DNA of 58,757 bases from Pseudomonadota bacterium (GCA_018240465.1 JAFEFS010000079.1:1-58757); one strand, 5' to 3'; positions 47,087 to 56,928 are shown, counted from the first letter of the stretch. The notes: generated from the sequence alone by a model not told the origin. Numbers and translations: made by a program.

Positions 47087-47661
47087 GATGCCGGCTCGGT
47101 GGCGCTGAGCGCGCGATACAGCCAAGCCTGTGCGCCGCGGTAGTCGCGCGCCAACGTGGCACGCGAAACACCGAGCGTATCGGCGATCTGCTCGAAGCCG
47201 ATGCCGGCGAATACGCGCAGCTCGATCGCGCGCGCCTTGCGCGCGTCGACTTCGGCGAGTTGATTCAGCGCCTGATCGAGCGCCAGCAAATCCAGTGGCG
47301 TGCGCATGTCCACGGCCAGTTCGGGGGTCAGGCTCACGCGCTCGCCGCCATCGCGCTTGAGCGCCTCGCGGCGACGCGCACGGTCGATGAGCACCTGGCG
47401 CATCGCGCGCGCGGCGATGGTGAAAAAATGCCGGCAGTCGGCGGCGCGCAGCGACGCACCGCCGGAAAGTTTCAGATAGGCCTCGTGGACGAGATCGGTC
47501 GGCGCGAGCGTGACCTGGCCGAACTCGCCGGCAAGCTGGCGCTGGGCGAGCTGGCGCAACTGCGCATAGACGATCGGAAACAGCTTCTCCGCCGCCTGCG
47601 CATCGCCCTCGCCCATCGCGGACAGCAGCGTCGTGATTGGTTGTTCGTGATCGTCAGCCAT
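47083..47661 (-). CDS. ECF-type RNA polymerase sigma factor
   Basis: Predicted 192-aa sigma-70 family protein. Region 2 shows TDLVHEAYLKL and FFTIAARAMRQVLIDRAR, region 4 has the helix-turn-helix in GIGFEQIADTLGVSRATLARDYRGAQ. The pattern fits the sigma group often paired with Ser/Thr kinases (Sig-70_X6-like). ATG at 47661 gives the family start. Coupled to the kinase by a 4-nt overlap. No classic anti-sigma factor is adjacent; the kinase may instead control it (inference). Confidence 0.9.
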   Translation of the reverse strand: MADDHEQPITTLLSAMGEGDAQAAEKLFPIVYAQLRQLAQRQLAGEFGQVTLAPTDLVHEAYLKLSGGASLRAADCRHFFTIAARAMRQVLIDRARRREALKRDGGERVSLTPELAVDMRTPLDLLALDQALNQLAEVDARKARAIELRVFAGIGFEQIADTLGVSRATLARDYRGAQAWLYRALSATEPAS

Positions 47662-47786
47662 CGTCGCGCCGCCCCCACTCGGCCGATCCGGAGTATACGG
47701 CGCTCGCGGCCCGGCAGAGTCGATGAGACTTTTCGGCCCACTTTTGCGCATTACCCCGGCATGTCGCCCACCACAGGCCATCGCCC
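47662..47786. promoter_or_regulatory. Divergent promoter region, sigma/kinase and exported protein
   Basis: This 125-bp gap lies between the sigma factor (minus) and the exported repeat protein (plus). It should hold both promoters. If the sigma factor is autoregulatory and drives its neighbour, its site lies here; I cannot identify a motif without other examples. Confidence 0.4.
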
Positions 47787-49175
47787 ATGAAAACGCGCAT
47801 TTCCCTTGCCCGGTTCGTCGTTGCTCTCGCCGCGCTGCCCGGTTTGTCACTCACGCCGGCCGCCGCCAGCGCCAACGTGCTGGTCAACGGCGATTTCGAG
47901 AACGAGCCCAACTGGGGTGCGAGCAACGGAACCGCCTGCGGCAGCGGCCACGATACGAAATGCTCGGCCTTGAGCGGCTCGCAGCTCCCGGGCTGGACGA
48001 TAGCACCCGGGCATCTCGTCACCATCCACTCGCAAGGCGGCTACCCGACGATCTCGGGCCTCTACAGCGTCAATACGGATGGCGAGGGATACAACGGGGT
48101 CAACGCGGATTTCTATCAGGATTTTGCGAGCACCGTCGGCCAAAACTATAGCCTGTCGTTCGACTGGGCGGGCTGGTACGCCAACCCGACGCCGCATCTG
48201 GACGTGACGGTGGTCGATACCGCGACCCAAGCCGTGCTCTACCACGGCAATTTCGCAACGAGCGTGGGCACGCATCACGTGAGCGCGACATTCGCCGGAA
48301 CAGGGAATCCGTTGCGACTGCACATCCAGGAAAACCCCGCGTCCGGCACCAACGACAACGCGTTCATCGTCGACAATTTCGACGTGGAAAAGATAGGTGC
48401 AACGGCGGGCTACACCGTGCTCACGACGGTCGGCGCAAACGGGCAAATCAGCCCGAGCGGCCCCATCCAGGCCACGCCCGGTTCGACCTTGAGCTTCACG
48501 CTCAGCCCGGATGCAGGTTTCAATCCGCTGGAAATCGGAACCTGCGGCGGAACGCTGGCCGGCACGACCTACACGACCGCGCCGATCGTCGCCGATTGCA
48601 CGGTGGGCGCGAATTTCTCCGCGACGAGCGTCGATTCGACACAGGTCGGCGGTATTTCGGCGAGGATCAGCGGCGGTGGCGGCCAATGCACATTCGTGTC
48701 CACGGACTTTGCTGGACTGGCGACCATCGCCAAGGCTCCGCCGACGAGCACGCTGGGCGGATCGGCCAATTTGTCGGCGTTCATACAACAGGATTTCTCG
48801 TTTGGCGCAAAGGGTTGCACGCCGGGCGCAACGATCACGGTGACGCTGACCTTTCCGGGCAGCCACTTCGACAGCACCGACCATCTGTACAAATTCGGAC
48901 CGCCGCCCGGCCTGCCGGAGTCCGAAAGCCAATGGTCATCGTATCCCGCCGTCTTCAGCGGCGATACGGTGACCTACACGATCACCGACGGCGGCGCGGG
49001 CGACGAAGACGGCGTCGTGAATGGCGCGATCAAGGATCCGGTGACGATTCTCGTCGCGGCGCCAACCGCAGCGACGCAGACCGCGCCGATGCTAGACGGC
49101 CGCGCGCTGCTCCTGCTCGGTCTGCTGAGCGCAGTACTTGGCCTGATCGCGCTCGCGCGCGGCCGGCCGGCGTAA
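47787..49175 (+). CDS. Exported anchor-U protein with C-terminal sorting-like tail
   Basis: Predicted 462-aa exported protein. Signal peptide ends near residue 28; residues about 29-205 form a jelly-roll-like domain opening with VLVNGDFEN. Residues about 208-285 look like a bacterial repeat domain ([18 protein letters not shown]). Residues about 330-430 match the choice-of-anchor U pattern, ending [14 protein letters not shown]. The end has PML..., a hydrophobic helix and R-rich tail (ALARGR), which resembles the IPTL-CTERM class of sorting signal. So the protein is probably moved to the cell surface or membrane and processed. No exosortase-like gene is in the window. Divergent from the sigma/kinase pair. 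Confidence 0.8.
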   Translation: MKTRISLARFVVALAALPGLSLTPAAASANVLVNGDFENEPNWGASNGTACGSGHDTKCSALSGSQLPGWTIAPGHLVTIHSQGGYPTISGLYSVNTDGEGYNGVNADFYQDFASTVGQNYSLSFDWAGWYANPTPHLDVTVVDTATQAVLYHGNFATSVGTHHVSATFAGTGNPLRLHIQENPASGTNDNAFIVDNFDVEKIGATAGYTVLTTVGANGQISPSGPIQATPGSTLSFTLSPDAGFNPLEIGTCGGTLAGTTYTTAPIVADCTVGANFSATSVDSTQVGGISARISGGGGQCTFVSTDFAGLATIAKAPPTSTLGGSANLSAFIQQDFSFGAKGCTPGATITVTLTFPGSHFDSTDHLYKFGPPPGLPESESQWSSYPAVFSGDTVTYTITDGGAGDEDGVVNGAIKDPVTILVAAPTAATQTAPMLDGRALLLLGLLSAVLGLIALARGRPA

Positions 49176-49330
49176 AGGAAGCCTCGCGCAGCGGCCCGAC
49201 GGCAAGCGCAATCGAATGCAGATGGGCCGCGGGCCGACGTCCTGCCCGGCACCGGATTTCGCTTCGCGGCTCGGCCTCAGCCGTGCGCGCGCCCCGTCAC
49301 CGCAAGCGCCCTGATCAATCCCCGCGCAGG

Positions 49331-49468
49331 CTCGCGCTGCGCGGCGGCGGCAAACATCGCGTCTCGCTCGACAAGGTGTCAAGACCATGCGCGACGGAAC
49401 CGGACATGCGGGACGAGTACAAGGAGACGTCGCGCGGCCGGCTGGCAGTGAACATGATCGAATGCTGA
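49331..49468 (+). pseudogene. Decayed copy of the 3' end of sdaA
   Basis: The translation [12 protein letters not shown]...[16 protein letters not shown] with stop matches the end of the intact sdaA ([12 protein letters not shown]...[16 protein letters not shown]). The nucleotides also align along most of the block. Relative to sdaA there is a one-base loss near 49377 and a two-base loss near 49398, which together restore the frame with a scrambled stretch between. Only about 125 nt are left and no 5' part is seen, so it cannot be functional. It starts about 155 nt after the anchor-U protein. Confidence 0.88.
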
Positions 49469-50007
49469 AGCGCGCAAGGCGGATTCTCGCCACGCTGTTT
49501 GCCACGCCAGCGCAATACAGACGCCGGCGCAGGCAAATCGCATCGTCGGCTACGTCGGCGCGCGCAAGGCAGCGGACAGTTGGGACGCCGGCAAGATCGA
49601 TGCGCTGATCTTCGCGTTCGCCCCCGGTGAAGGATGGCGCGGTCGTCCTCGCCGATGCGGCGAAACCGTGCCTGCAAGGCATTCCCGCGCTGAAGAAGGA
49701 TCATCCGCGACTGCAAGTGACGATGTCGATCGGCGGCTGGGGCGCGGGCGGATTCTCGGAAAACGGCGGCGGCAAAAACGGCTACGAGCGTCATTGGGAC
49801 GCCGTTGCGCAAGCGCCATTCCTGTGAAACCCGAGGACACAACACTTCATCCGCTACGAAGACGCACAGTCGCTGAAAGCGAAAACCGCCTTCGTCCGGT
49901 CGAATCGATTGGGTGGCATCATGTATCGGGAACAGGATGAAGACCCGAAGGGCGAGTTGCTCGATGTGCTGTGGTACGGGCTGCATGAGGCGCCCGCGAA
50001 GCGCTAG
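49462..50007 (+). pseudogene. Broken family 18 chitinase-like gene
   Basis: Remnants in several frames. A signal-like [17 protein letters not shown] overlaps the end of the sdaA relic. Then NRIVGYVGARKAADSWDAGKIDALIFAFAP reads in a second frame from 49536, and after a one-base shift near 49627, VKDGAVVLADAAK...LQVTMSIGGWG, where SIGGW is the GH18 beta-3 motif. It then stops at 49827. The final part, FIRYEDAQSLKAKTAFVRSN and LGGIMYREQDEDPKGELLDV, reads to TAG at 50005 and matches the GH18 C-terminus. The middle, with the DxxDxDxE catalytic motif, is missing. So a chitin-degrading enzyme was lost here by deletion and frameshifts. Confidence 0.8.
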
Positions 50008-50035
50008 TTCAGTTTGCGGCGGAGCCGGAAGTTCA

Positions 50036-50983
50036 ATGCACTACCCAGCAAACGGTTTGCGCGCGATGGCGGGATTCATGCTCGCCGGCCTGGCCGCGCT
50101 CGCGCACGCCAAGCACATGTATCAGTACACCGACGCGCAGGGCATCATTCATTTCACTGACGTCAAGCCGCCGGACAACACGCCCGGAGTGAAGTCGACG
50201 CTGGTGCGCACCGACGCACAGCCGTTGCTGCGCGCGCGCGAGGAAGGCAGCGATGAGGATCGAACGATCGTCCTCGTCAACGATGCGGGCGGGCCGATCA
50301 CGGTCGAGATCGACGTCACCGACGCGAACAACGTGCGTACCGTACCCGAAGTTCTGCCCGCGCGCGTGGTGCTGCCCGGGCGCAGCGAGACGCGCGCACT
50401 GCACATCGTCGCGACCAATCCGGCTGCGGGCTTCCGCTATGGCTACAAGTACACCTACATGCCGGGCGATTACCGCGCTGTGCCCGACGAGAATGCGCGC
50501 TACGCGTTGCCGTTTCCTGCCGATCTCAAGCTGCGCATCAACCAGGGCTTCGGCGGCGCGTTCAGCCACAACGAACCGCAGAACCGATACGCGATCGACA
50601 TCGGCATGCCCGAGGGCACGCCCGTGCTCGCCGCGCGCGACGGCATCGTGATGACGGTCGACAACGACTACTACGGCAACGGTCTCGACATGGACAAGTA
50701 CGGCGACCGCGCGAACAACGTGCGCATCGTGCACAGCGACGGCACGATGGCGGTGTACGCGCACCTGCAACTCGAAAGCGCGCGCGTGCAGGTAGGCGAT
50801 CGTGTGCACACGGGCCAAGTACTGGCGCTGTCGGGAGATACCGGCTACACCAACGGCCCGCACCTGCATTTCGTCGTGCAGCGCAATGCGAACATGACGA
50901 TGCTGTCGGTGCCGATCCAGCTCGTCGGCCCCGACGGCAGGGCCTTCACGCCGACGGAAGGCGTGGGCGTGGGCGCGCCCTGA
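50036..50983 (+). CDS. M23-family peptidase-like protein with DUF4124 N-terminus
   Basis: Predicted 315-aa exported protein: signal peptide to about residue 25, DUF4124-type motif ([19 protein letters not shown]), a beta domain, and a C-terminal LytM/M23 fold. The HxH metal pair is present in PHLHFVV. The first ligand His of the classic HxxxD is replaced: the stretch reads QNRYAID, and the nearest His lies ten residues before the Asp, in FSHNEPQ. It may be an active subfamily that uses that His, or a non-enzymatic cell-wall binder. ATG at 50036 begins the signal peptide. Converges on the sulfotransferase with 13 bp. Confidence 0.82.
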   Translation: MHYPANGLRAMAGFMLAGLAALAHAKHMYQYTDAQGIIHFTDVKPPDNTPGVKSTLVRTDAQPLLRAREEGSDEDRTIVLVNDAGGPITVEIDVTDANNVRTVPEVLPARVVLPGRSETRALHIVATNPAAGFRYGYKYTYMPGDYRAVPDENARYALPFPADLKLRINQGFGGAFSHNEPQNRYAIDIGMPEGTPVLAARDGIVMTVDNDYYGNGLDMDKYGDRANNVRIVHSDGTMAVYAHLQLESARVQVGDRVHTGQVLALSGDTGYTNGPHLHFVVQRNANMTMLSVPIQLVGPDGRAFTPTEGVGVGAP

Positions 50984-50996
50984 GGTCGCGCGAAAA

Positions 50997-52628
50997 TCAC
51001 TCTTCCGCAAACGCCGCCAGCTCGGGCACGAAAGGCAGGTAGTTGTGCCAGCGCCCGACGGAACTCGCGTACACGGGTTGGCGGGCCTGCCACAGGCTCG
51101 CGGTGCTGATGCTCGACGAAGCGACCGGCGCTTTGGAGATGTCCGCTGCACCGGAGATGCCGATCCACTCGGCAAGTTCGGCGATGTGCGCCTGCGGATC
51201 GCGCACGAGCGACTCGTAGCGCAGAGTGCGTATCGAGGCGGGATATCGTCCGCGCCAGTGATCCATCAGTCGCCGGCAATCCTTCATCACGCGGTCGATG
51301 TGATCGAAGCGATAGGAAAATCCCTGCACGTCTTCCAGGAACGCCTGCATCCACAGCGACAGCGCGTTGTCGCGTGGATTGCGTTCACAGTAGATGATCT
51401 TGGCCTGCGGCCAGAGCGCGAGCGTGAAGTCGACGTAACGGAAATTATGCGGCTGCTTGTCGATGAACCACCGCGCATCGGTATCGTCGCGGCGCAACTG
51501 CGCGAGGTAGGTCGCGGCAACACGATCCAGATCGCCAACCGACGGCATCCTCTGCGTCATCGATCTCTCGAACAGCCAGGCGATCCACGGCAGCTCGCCG
51601 CGATTGCATACATGCGGATATCGCGCCAGCAGTTCGGCAGCGAGCGTGGTGCCGGAACGGGGCAGACCGACGATGAAGATCGGCGCGGGCTCGCCGGGCG
51701 ACATGGATCGGGCAGGCGGCGCCGCGGCGGCCAGACGCGCCTGGACCATTTGTTCCCAGTGCCCGAGCGTCCACTTCGTCATGCGGCCGGCCAGGGCATT
51801 CGCGTCGCGGAAATATCGCGCAGCCGCCGCGTAGTCGCCGACATCGTCGCAAGCCTTGCCGGAAGTGAACAGCAGCGCGGAACGGGCGCGATCGCTGAGC
51901 CCCGCGCGCGCGCGCCCTGCGGCGTACAAGGCGAAATCCGGATGCTCTGCAGAGCGGTACTTCAGCGTCTGCGACAGGCCGAGCGGCATGTTCCATTCCC
52001 ACGCCTGTTCGCTGCGATTGAGCGCAAACAGATGATGTTCGCGTGCCGCTTCGAAATTTCCGAGCTGGAGTTGCAGCATGCCGGCGTAGGCGTGCAGGCG
52101 TGCGTCGTCGGGATTCGCCGCGATTGCCGCGGACGCCACCGCGGCAGCATCGGCCTTGCAATCGCAAGCGTCGAGAAATTCGATCGCCCAGATCGCCAGC
52201 TTCGCGTCCGCCGAGTGATGCCGCATGCACGAGTGCAGGCAGTCCGCCGCGGCGCGGACGCGTCCCTGCTCCTTGAACATCTCCGCCAGGGCGAGTGCGG
52301 TGGAGACATCATCCGGTTTCTCGTCGAGCAAGCGGCGCAGGATTTCCTCCGCCTTCGCATCACGACCTGCCCGACGATACACACCGCCGAGAGCCCGGCG
52401 CAGTTCGACCGAGCGCGGATGTGCGCCGATCGCCGCCTCGAGCATCGGCTGCGCCGCCGGCAGGCCGTACTCCATCATCACGGCGCGGGCGGCTTCGAGC
52501 CAATCCTGCTCGTCGGCAGCGGCGAGGAAATCGCACATTTTTTTCGCCGCGACCTGCGCGGAAAATCGACTGCGCCAATGCCGGTACTGATCAACGGCGG
52601 TCGCGGCCTTGGTCACGCTGGTTTGCAT
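50997..52628 (-). CDS. TPR-containing sulfotransferase
   Basis: Predicted 543-aa protein. Residues about 30-290 are helical repeats with TPR spacing; the rest is a PAPS-dependent sulfotransferase domain. The 5'-phosphosulfate-binding loop is [11 protein letters not shown], and the 3'-phosphate site is in [19 protein letters not shown] at 52628 is preferred (an ATG at 52649 is in frame). Cytosolic by lack of signal. Substrate is unknown; in this group the acceptor may be a protein or a glycan. Divergent from prfC. Confidence 0.88.
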   Translation of the reverse strand: MQTSVTKAATAVDQYRHWRSRFSAQVAAKKMCDFLAAADEQDWLEAARAVMMEYGLPAAQPMLEAAIGAHPRSVELRRALGGVYRRAGRDAKAEEILRRLLDEKPDDVSTALALAEMFKEQGRVRAAADCLHSCMRHHSADAKLAIWAIEFLDACDCKADAAAVASAAIAANPDDARLHAYAGMLQLQLGNFEAAREHHLFALNRSEQAWEWNMPLGLSQTLKYRSAEHPDFALYAAGRARAGLSDRARSALLFTSGKACDDVGDYAAAARYFRDANALAGRMTKWTLGHWEQMVQARLAAAAPPARSMSPGEPAPIFIVGLPRSGTTLAAELLARYPHVCNRGELPWIAWLFERSMTQRMPSVGDLDRVAATYLAQLRRDDTDARWFIDKQPHNFRYVDFTLALWPQAKIIYCERNPRDNALSLWMQAFLEDVQGFSYRFDHIDRVMKDCRRLMDHWRGRYPASIRTLRYESLVRDPQAHIAELAEWIGISGAADISKAPVASSSISTASLWQARQPVYASSVGRWHNYLPFVPELAAFAEE

Positions 52629-52677
52629 CGGAAGTTCTCGAGGGCGCATCGGGCGCAAGGCCGGATCAATCGAAATT

Positions 52678-52708
52678 TTGGCGAATCGTTCGCCGCGCGC
52701 TTTATGAT
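52678..52708 (+). promoter_or_regulatory. Possible prfC promoter
   Basis: TTGGCG at 52678 and TATGAT at 52703 lie 19 nt apart, 34 nt before the prfC start. Spacing is one or two long for sigma-70, so this is tentative. It sits in the 114-bp gap shared with the sulfotransferase. Confidence 0.3.
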
Positions 52709-52742
52709 ACCGCCCCTTTGCCCCGGAAAATTCGCGTTTTTC

Positions 52743-54341
52743 ATGGACCACACCTTCGAAACCCGCCGCCGGCGCACGTTCGCGATCATCTCGCATCCCG
52801 ACGCGGGCAAGACCACGCTGACCGAGAAGCTGCTGCTGTTCGGCGGCGCGATCCAGATGGCCGGCAGCGTCAAGTCGCGCAAGGCGGCCAAGCACGCGAC
52901 CTCGGACTGGATGGCGCTGGAGAAGGAGCGCGGCATCTCGGTGACTTCGTCGGTGATGCAATTTCCGTACGAAGGCCGCGTCGTCAACCTGCTCGACACG
53001 CCGGGCCACGCGGATTTTTCCGAGGACACCTACCGCGTGCTGACCGCGGTCGATTCGGCGCTCATGGTGATCGACTGCGCCAAGGGCGTCGAGGAACGCA
53101 CGATCAAGCTGATGGACGTGTGCCGCCTGCGCGACACGCCGATCATGACCTTCATCAACAAGCTCGACCGCGAGGGCCGCGCGCCGATCGAGCTGCTTGA
53201 CGAGGTCGAGTCGGTGTTGAAGATCCGGTGCGCGCCGATCACCTGGCCGATCGGCATGGGCTCGCGCCTCAAGGGCGTGTATCACCTGCTGACCGGCGAG
53301 GTGCACGTATTCGAGCCGGGGCGCAATTTCACCCGCCAGGATTCGACCATCTTCGCCTCGCTCGACGACCCCGCGCTCGCCGCGAAGATCGGCGAAGACA
53401 TGCTGCGCGAGCTGCGCGACGAACTCGAACTCGTGCAGGGCGCATCGCACCCGTTCGATCCGGATCAGTATCTCGCCGGCAAGCAGACCCCGGTGTTCTT
53501 CGGCTCGGCGGTGAACAACTTCGGCGTGCAGCTGCTGCTCGACTTCTTCGTCGAGCACGCGCCCGCGCCGGCTTCGCATGCGGCGACGACGCGCTCGGTC
53601 GATGCGACCGAGAGCCCGCTCAGCGGTTTCGTGTTCAAGATCCAGGCAAACATGGATCCGATGCACCGCGACCGCGTCGCCTTCATGCGCATCTGCTCGG
53701 GCACGTTCAGCGCGGGCATGAAGGCGTTCCACGTGCGCACCGCATCGACAATGAAACTCGCCAACGCACTGACCTTCATGGCCAGCGATCGCGACATCGT
53801 GGAAAAAGCGTTTCCCGGCGACGTGATCGGCATTCACAACCACGGTACGATCTCGATCGGCGACACCTTCACCGAAGGCGAAGCGCTCGCCTTCACCGGC
53901 ATCCCGAACTTCGCGCCCGAGCTGTTCCGCCGCGCGCGCCTGCGCGATCCGCTCAAGATGAAGCAGTTGCAGAAGGGCCTCGCGCAATTGTCCGAGGAAG
54001 GCGCGACGCAGTTCTTCCGCCCGCTGATGTCGAACGACCTGATCCTCGGCGCGGTCGGCGTGCTCCAGTTCGACGTCGTCGCGTATCGCCTGAAAGACGA
54101 ATACGGCGTCGAGGCCACGTTCGAGAACGTCAACGTCGTCACCGCGCGCTGGATCAAGTGCAGCGACGCGAAGAAGCTCGAGGAGTTCCGCGAGAAAGCC
54201 GCGCCGAACCTCGCCCTCGACGCGGCCGGTGAGCTCGTCTACATCGCGCCATCGCGCGTGAATCTGCAACTGACTGAAGAACGCTGGCCCGACATCAGCT
54301 TTGCCGCCACGCGCGAGCACGCGAGTGCGGTGGCGGTGTAG
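52743..54341 (+). CDS. prfC: Peptide chain release factor 3
   Basis: Predicted 532-aa GTPase that removes RF1/RF2 from the ribosome after termination. G1 SHPDAGKTT, the switch-I threonine in [12 protein letters not shown]3 DTPGHADF, G4 NKLDREGR. Length and opening ([30 protein letters not shown] region) match RF3 and exclude elongation factor G. The reading frame stays open more than 1.7 kb upstream through the antisense of the sulfotransferase, but the family start is at 52743. Confidence 0.97.
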   Translation: MDHTFETRRRRTFAIISHPDAGKTTLTEKLLLFGGAIQMAGSVKSRKAAKHATSDWMALEKERGISVTSSVMQFPYEGRVVNLLDTPGHADFSEDTYRVLTAVDSALMVIDCAKGVEERTIKLMDVCRLRDTPIMTFINKLDREGRAPIELLDEVESVLKIRCAPITWPIGMGSRLKGVYHLLTGEVHVFEPGRNFTRQDSTIFASLDDPALAAKIGEDMLRELRDELELVQGASHPFDPDQYLAGKQTPVFFGSAVNNFGVQLLLDFFVEHAPAPASHAATTRSVDATESPLSGFVFKIQANMDPMHRDRVAFMRICSGTFSAGMKAFHVRTASTMKLANALTFMASDRDIVEKAFPGDVIGIHNHGTISIGDTFTEGEALAFTGIPNFAPELFRRARLRDPLKMKQLQKGLAQLSEEGATQFFRPLMSNDLILGAVGVLQFDVVAYRLKDEYGVEATFENVNVVTARWIKCSDAKKLEEFREKAAPNLALDAAGELVYIAPSRVNLQLTEERWPDISFAATREHASAVAV

Positions 54342-54342
54342 C

Positions 54343-54373
54343 TTCTCCCTTTTTCCGCCGGGATAAGGGAAGC
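54343..54373. repeat. Hairpin sharing CTTCTCCC / CCGCCGGGA with the element at 31697
   Basis: TCCCTT pairs with AAGGGA around an inner TCC-GCCG-GGA stem, just after the prfC stop and before the converging CBS gene. It could end transcription from both sides. It shares two blocks with the 31697 palindrome, which suggests a short repeat family. Confidence 0.5.
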
Positions 54374-54378
54374 AGGCT

Positions 54379-54804
54379 TCAACCCGAAATATAGCGCTGC
54401 AACTGCTCGAGCTGCTCGGCCTGGTCATCGATCACCGCCTTGACCAGGTCGCCGATCGAGAGCATGCCGATGACCTTGCCGTTCTCGACCACGGGCAGAT
54501 GGCGGATGTGCTTGTCGGTGACCAGACGCATGCAGCGATGCACGGTTTCGTGCGGGCTGACGGTGATCAGATCCGCGGTCATGATGTCGCGCACCGGCGT
54601 GTCGCTCGACGAACGGCCCTTGAGGATGACCTTGCGCGCATAGTCGCGCTCGGAAACGATGCCGAGCAAATCGTCGCCGCGCACCACGAGCAGGGCGCCG
54701 ACGAACTTGTCGGCCATCATCTGGATGGCCGCGAGCACGGGTTGGTCCGGACCGATCGAATAGATCTCGCGTCTGCCTTCGATCAATTGCTTGACGATGC
54801 GCAT
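54379..54804 (-). CDS. CBS-domain pair protein
   Basis: Predicted 141-aa protein made of two CBS domains (about residues 8-65 and 75-130), with IVSERDYARKVILKG and TVSPHETVHRCMRLVTDKHIRHLPVVENGKVIGMLS. The pair forms a Bateman module that binds adenosine nucleotides. No catalytic domain is attached, so it probably regulates another protein by ligand-driven association. It lies 94 bp downstream of the glycosyltransferase on the same strand. Confidence 0.92.
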   Translation of the reverse strand: MRIVKQLIEGRREIYSIGPDQPVLAAIQMMADKFVGALLVVRGDDLLGIVSERDYARKVILKGRSSSDTPVRDIMTADLITVSPHETVHRCMRLVTDKHIRHLPVVENGKVIGMLSIGDLVKAVIDDQAEQLEQLQRYISG

Positions 54805-54898
54805 CGCAACCTCCCGCTCGAAGTTTCGGAGTTATTCACGTCACTCCGGCGGTTTTCAACAGCCGAATGGCTGGTCAAGCCGGAAGGACGAACGGATG

Positions 54899-55903
54899 TC
54901 AGTTTACGCCGACCTTCCCGGCTTGGCTTGCCGAATTTTGCAAGGAAATGCCGGTTTCGTCCCGCGCCGCCGGAATCAGCTCGTCGATCAGATACAGCGG
55001 CCGCTGCTTCGTCTCGATGTAGATGCGCCCGAGGTATTCGCCGATCATGCCCAGAGCCATCAACTGCACGCCGCCGAGAAAGAGGATCACGAGCATCAAG
55101 GTCGGATAACCTTGCACGCGGTCGCCGAGCAGCAGCGCCTTGCCGAACACCCACAGCGCGTAGACGAAAGACAGACCCGCCGTACCCAGGCCAACATAGG
55201 TGGCCAGTTTCAACGGCGCGGTCGAGAAGGATGTGATGCCCTCGAGCGCGAAGTTCCACAGGCGCCAGTAGTTGAACTTGCTCTCGCCGGCGAAACGCGC
55301 ATCGCGTTCGTAGACCACGGATTTCTGCCTGTAACCGACCCAGGTGAACAGGCCCTTCATGAAGCGCTGGCGTTCGCGCAGGCGCCTCAACGCATCCAGC
55401 GCGCGCCGGCTCATCAGGCGGAAATCGCCGGTGTCGCGCGGCACCGGCGTTGCGCTGAGCTTTTCCATGACGCGGTAGAACGCGGCCGAGGTGAATTTTT
55501 TCAACGGCGTCTCGCCTGCGCGCGTGGAGCGCGTGCCGTAAACGACGTCGCAGCCTTCGCGCCAATACTCGATGAACGACGGAATCAACTCGGGCGGGTC
55601 CTGCAGGTCGGCATCGATGACGACAACAGCGTCGGCATCGGCGGCGTCGAGTCCCGCGGTCAACGCGAGTTCCTTGCCGAAGTTGCGCGCCAGCTTGAGC
55701 GTCGCCACGCGCGCATCGCTGTCGCGCAGGCTGCACATCACCACGTAGGTGTCGTCGCGGCTGCCGTCGTCGACGTAGAGCACCTCGCACTGCATGTCGA
55801 ATTTGCCGGCGACCTGATCGAAGACGGTCGCAAGCCGCGCGTGGAATTCGCGCAGGCTCTCGCCTTCGTTGTAGGCCGGGACGACAACGCAGAGTCTGGA
55901 CAT
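54899..55903 (-). CDS. Family 2 glycosyltransferase (GtrB/dolichol-phosphate mannosyl type)
   Basis: Predicted 334-aa enzyme that moves a sugar to a polyprenyl phosphate carrier. The N-terminal catalytic part shows VVPAYNEGESL, YVDDGSRDDT and DADLQDPPE, the metal-binding DxD-type motif. Two TM helices follow at about residues 235-258 and 268-290, the usual GtrB layout. Donor and product unknown. Start by the family opening MSRLCVVVPAYNEG; no strong ribosome site. Sits between mtgA and the CBS gene, with 90-94 bp gaps. Confidence 0.9.
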   Translation of the reverse strand: MSRLCVVVPAYNEGESLREFHARLATVFDQVAGKFDMQCEVLYVDDGSRDDTYVVMCSLRDSDARVATLKLARNFGKELALTAGLDAADADAVVVIDADLQDPPELIPSFIEYWREGCDVVYGTRSTRAGETPLKKFTSAAFYRVMEKLSATPVPRDTGDFRLMSRRALDALRRLRERQRFMKGLFTWVGYRQKSVVYERDARFAGESKFNYWRLWNFALEGITSFSTAPLKLATYVGLGTAGLSFVYALWVFGKALLLGDRVQGYPTLMLVILFLGGVQLMALGMIGEYLGRIYIETKQRPLYLIDELIPAARDETGISLQNSASQAGKVGVN

Positions 55904-55993
55904 GGAGCACGCGGGCCGAAGCGGGAATGGCTGAATGCTAGCCCAAGCCTGCGGCAACCGATACCTCGGCCGCGTCGGCTTCCCGGCATCGTT

Positions 55994-56719
55994 TCAGCGC
56001 GCGAGATAGCCGGGGCCGCCGAGCTGGCGCACCTGGCGCTCGATCCACGCCACGCGCCCAAGCATGTAGGGCGATGGCGCGTCGACGCGCAGCTTGAGCG
56101 GATTGGGCAGGCTTGCCGCGAGCAGCGCCGATTCGCGCGCGCCCAGCTCCCGCGCGGATTTGCCGAAGAATTGCCGTGCCGCCGCGTCGGCGCCGTAGAT
56201 ACCGTCGCCGAACTGGGCGATGTTGGCGTAGACCTCCAGGATGCGCGACTTCGGCCAGGTCAGCTCGATCAGCACGGTGAAATATGCCTCCAGCCCCTTG
56301 CGCACCAAGCTGCGTCCGTTCCACAGGAACAGGTTCTTCGCGACCTGTTGCGAGATGGTGCTCGCGCCGCGCAGGCGCGCGCCATCGTCGGCATCGTCCA
56401 TCGCCTCGCCGATCGCCTGCAGGTCGAAGCCGTGGTGGAACGGGAATTTCTGGTCCTCGGCCGCGACCAGCGCGATCGGCAATTCGACGGAAATGTCGGC
56501 CAGCGGCAGGTAGCGATGCTTCAAGGCAAAGCGGCCGTCGCCCTCGCGCCAGGCCGCGAACCGCCGTTCGACCATGAAGGCCGAAGTCGGCGGCGGCAGG
56601 AAGCGCAGGATCAGCACCGGCAGCCAGGTGAGGGCGATGAAGGCGAGCAATGCAAGGACGACGCGCCGCGGCCAACGCCGTGGTCGCGGGCGCGACGAGG
56701 ATTTTGCGGGGGTGCGCAT
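55994..56719 (-). CDS. mtgA: Monofunctional peptidoglycan glycosyltransferase
   Basis: Predicted 241-aa enzyme that joins lipid II units into glycan strands. One TM helix (about residues 19-42) anchors a GT51 domain with catalytic Glu in AAEDQKFPFHHGFD and the RGASTISQQVAKNLFLW motif; no transpeptidase domain. Length is standard for MtgA. ATG at 56719 gives the usual short basic N-terminus. First gene of a minus-strand run with the glycosyltransferase and CBS protein. Confidence 0.96.
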   Translation of the reverse strand: MRTPAKSSSRPRPRRWPRRVVLALLAFIALTWLPVLILRFLPPPTSAFMVERRFAAWREGDGRFALKHRYLPLADISVELPIALVAAEDQKFPFHHGFDLQAIGEAMDDADDGARLRGASTISQQVAKNLFLWNGRSLVRKGLEAYFTVLIELTWPKSRILEVYANIAQFGDGIYGADAAARQFFGKSARELGARESALLAASLPNPLKLRVDAPSPYMLGRVAWIERQVRQLGGPGYLAR

Positions 56720-56802
56720 GGATCGGGAAGTTTGGCACAGCAGGCGGCTGCGTCGTCCGCGAAAGAATCTGTGGCGCGACTCACACAAAGACGGGAAAAT
56801 GA

Positions 56803-56832
56803 TTGTTAGTTTTTCATAAACCGTGGTACCAT
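56803..56832 (+). promoter_or_regulatory. Possible sigma-70 promoter of the exported protein at 56929
   Basis: TTGTTA at 56803 and TACCAT at 56827 are 18 nt apart in the only AT-rich part of the gap between mtgA and the exported protein, about 97 nt before the ATG. Each box matches four of six consensus bases. Confidence 0.35.
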
Positions 56833-56928
56833 CGGCAGGCCGCTGGATAAAGTTTTCCCGTCCTGCGACACGGAACTCGGAACCTGGATGAACACTCTAT
56901 AACCTGCGGAAACGTGACGGCCGGATTC

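Noticed and set aside
47662..47850. Longer start for the sigma factor at 47850
   Set aside because: The extra residues have no family match and overlap the exported protein; region 2 begins soon after the ATG at 47661.
51045..52742. Long open frame running into prfC from upstream on the plus strand
   Set aside because: It is antisense to the TPR sulfotransferase; its open state follows from GC-rich codon bias, and RF3 family proteins start at 52743.
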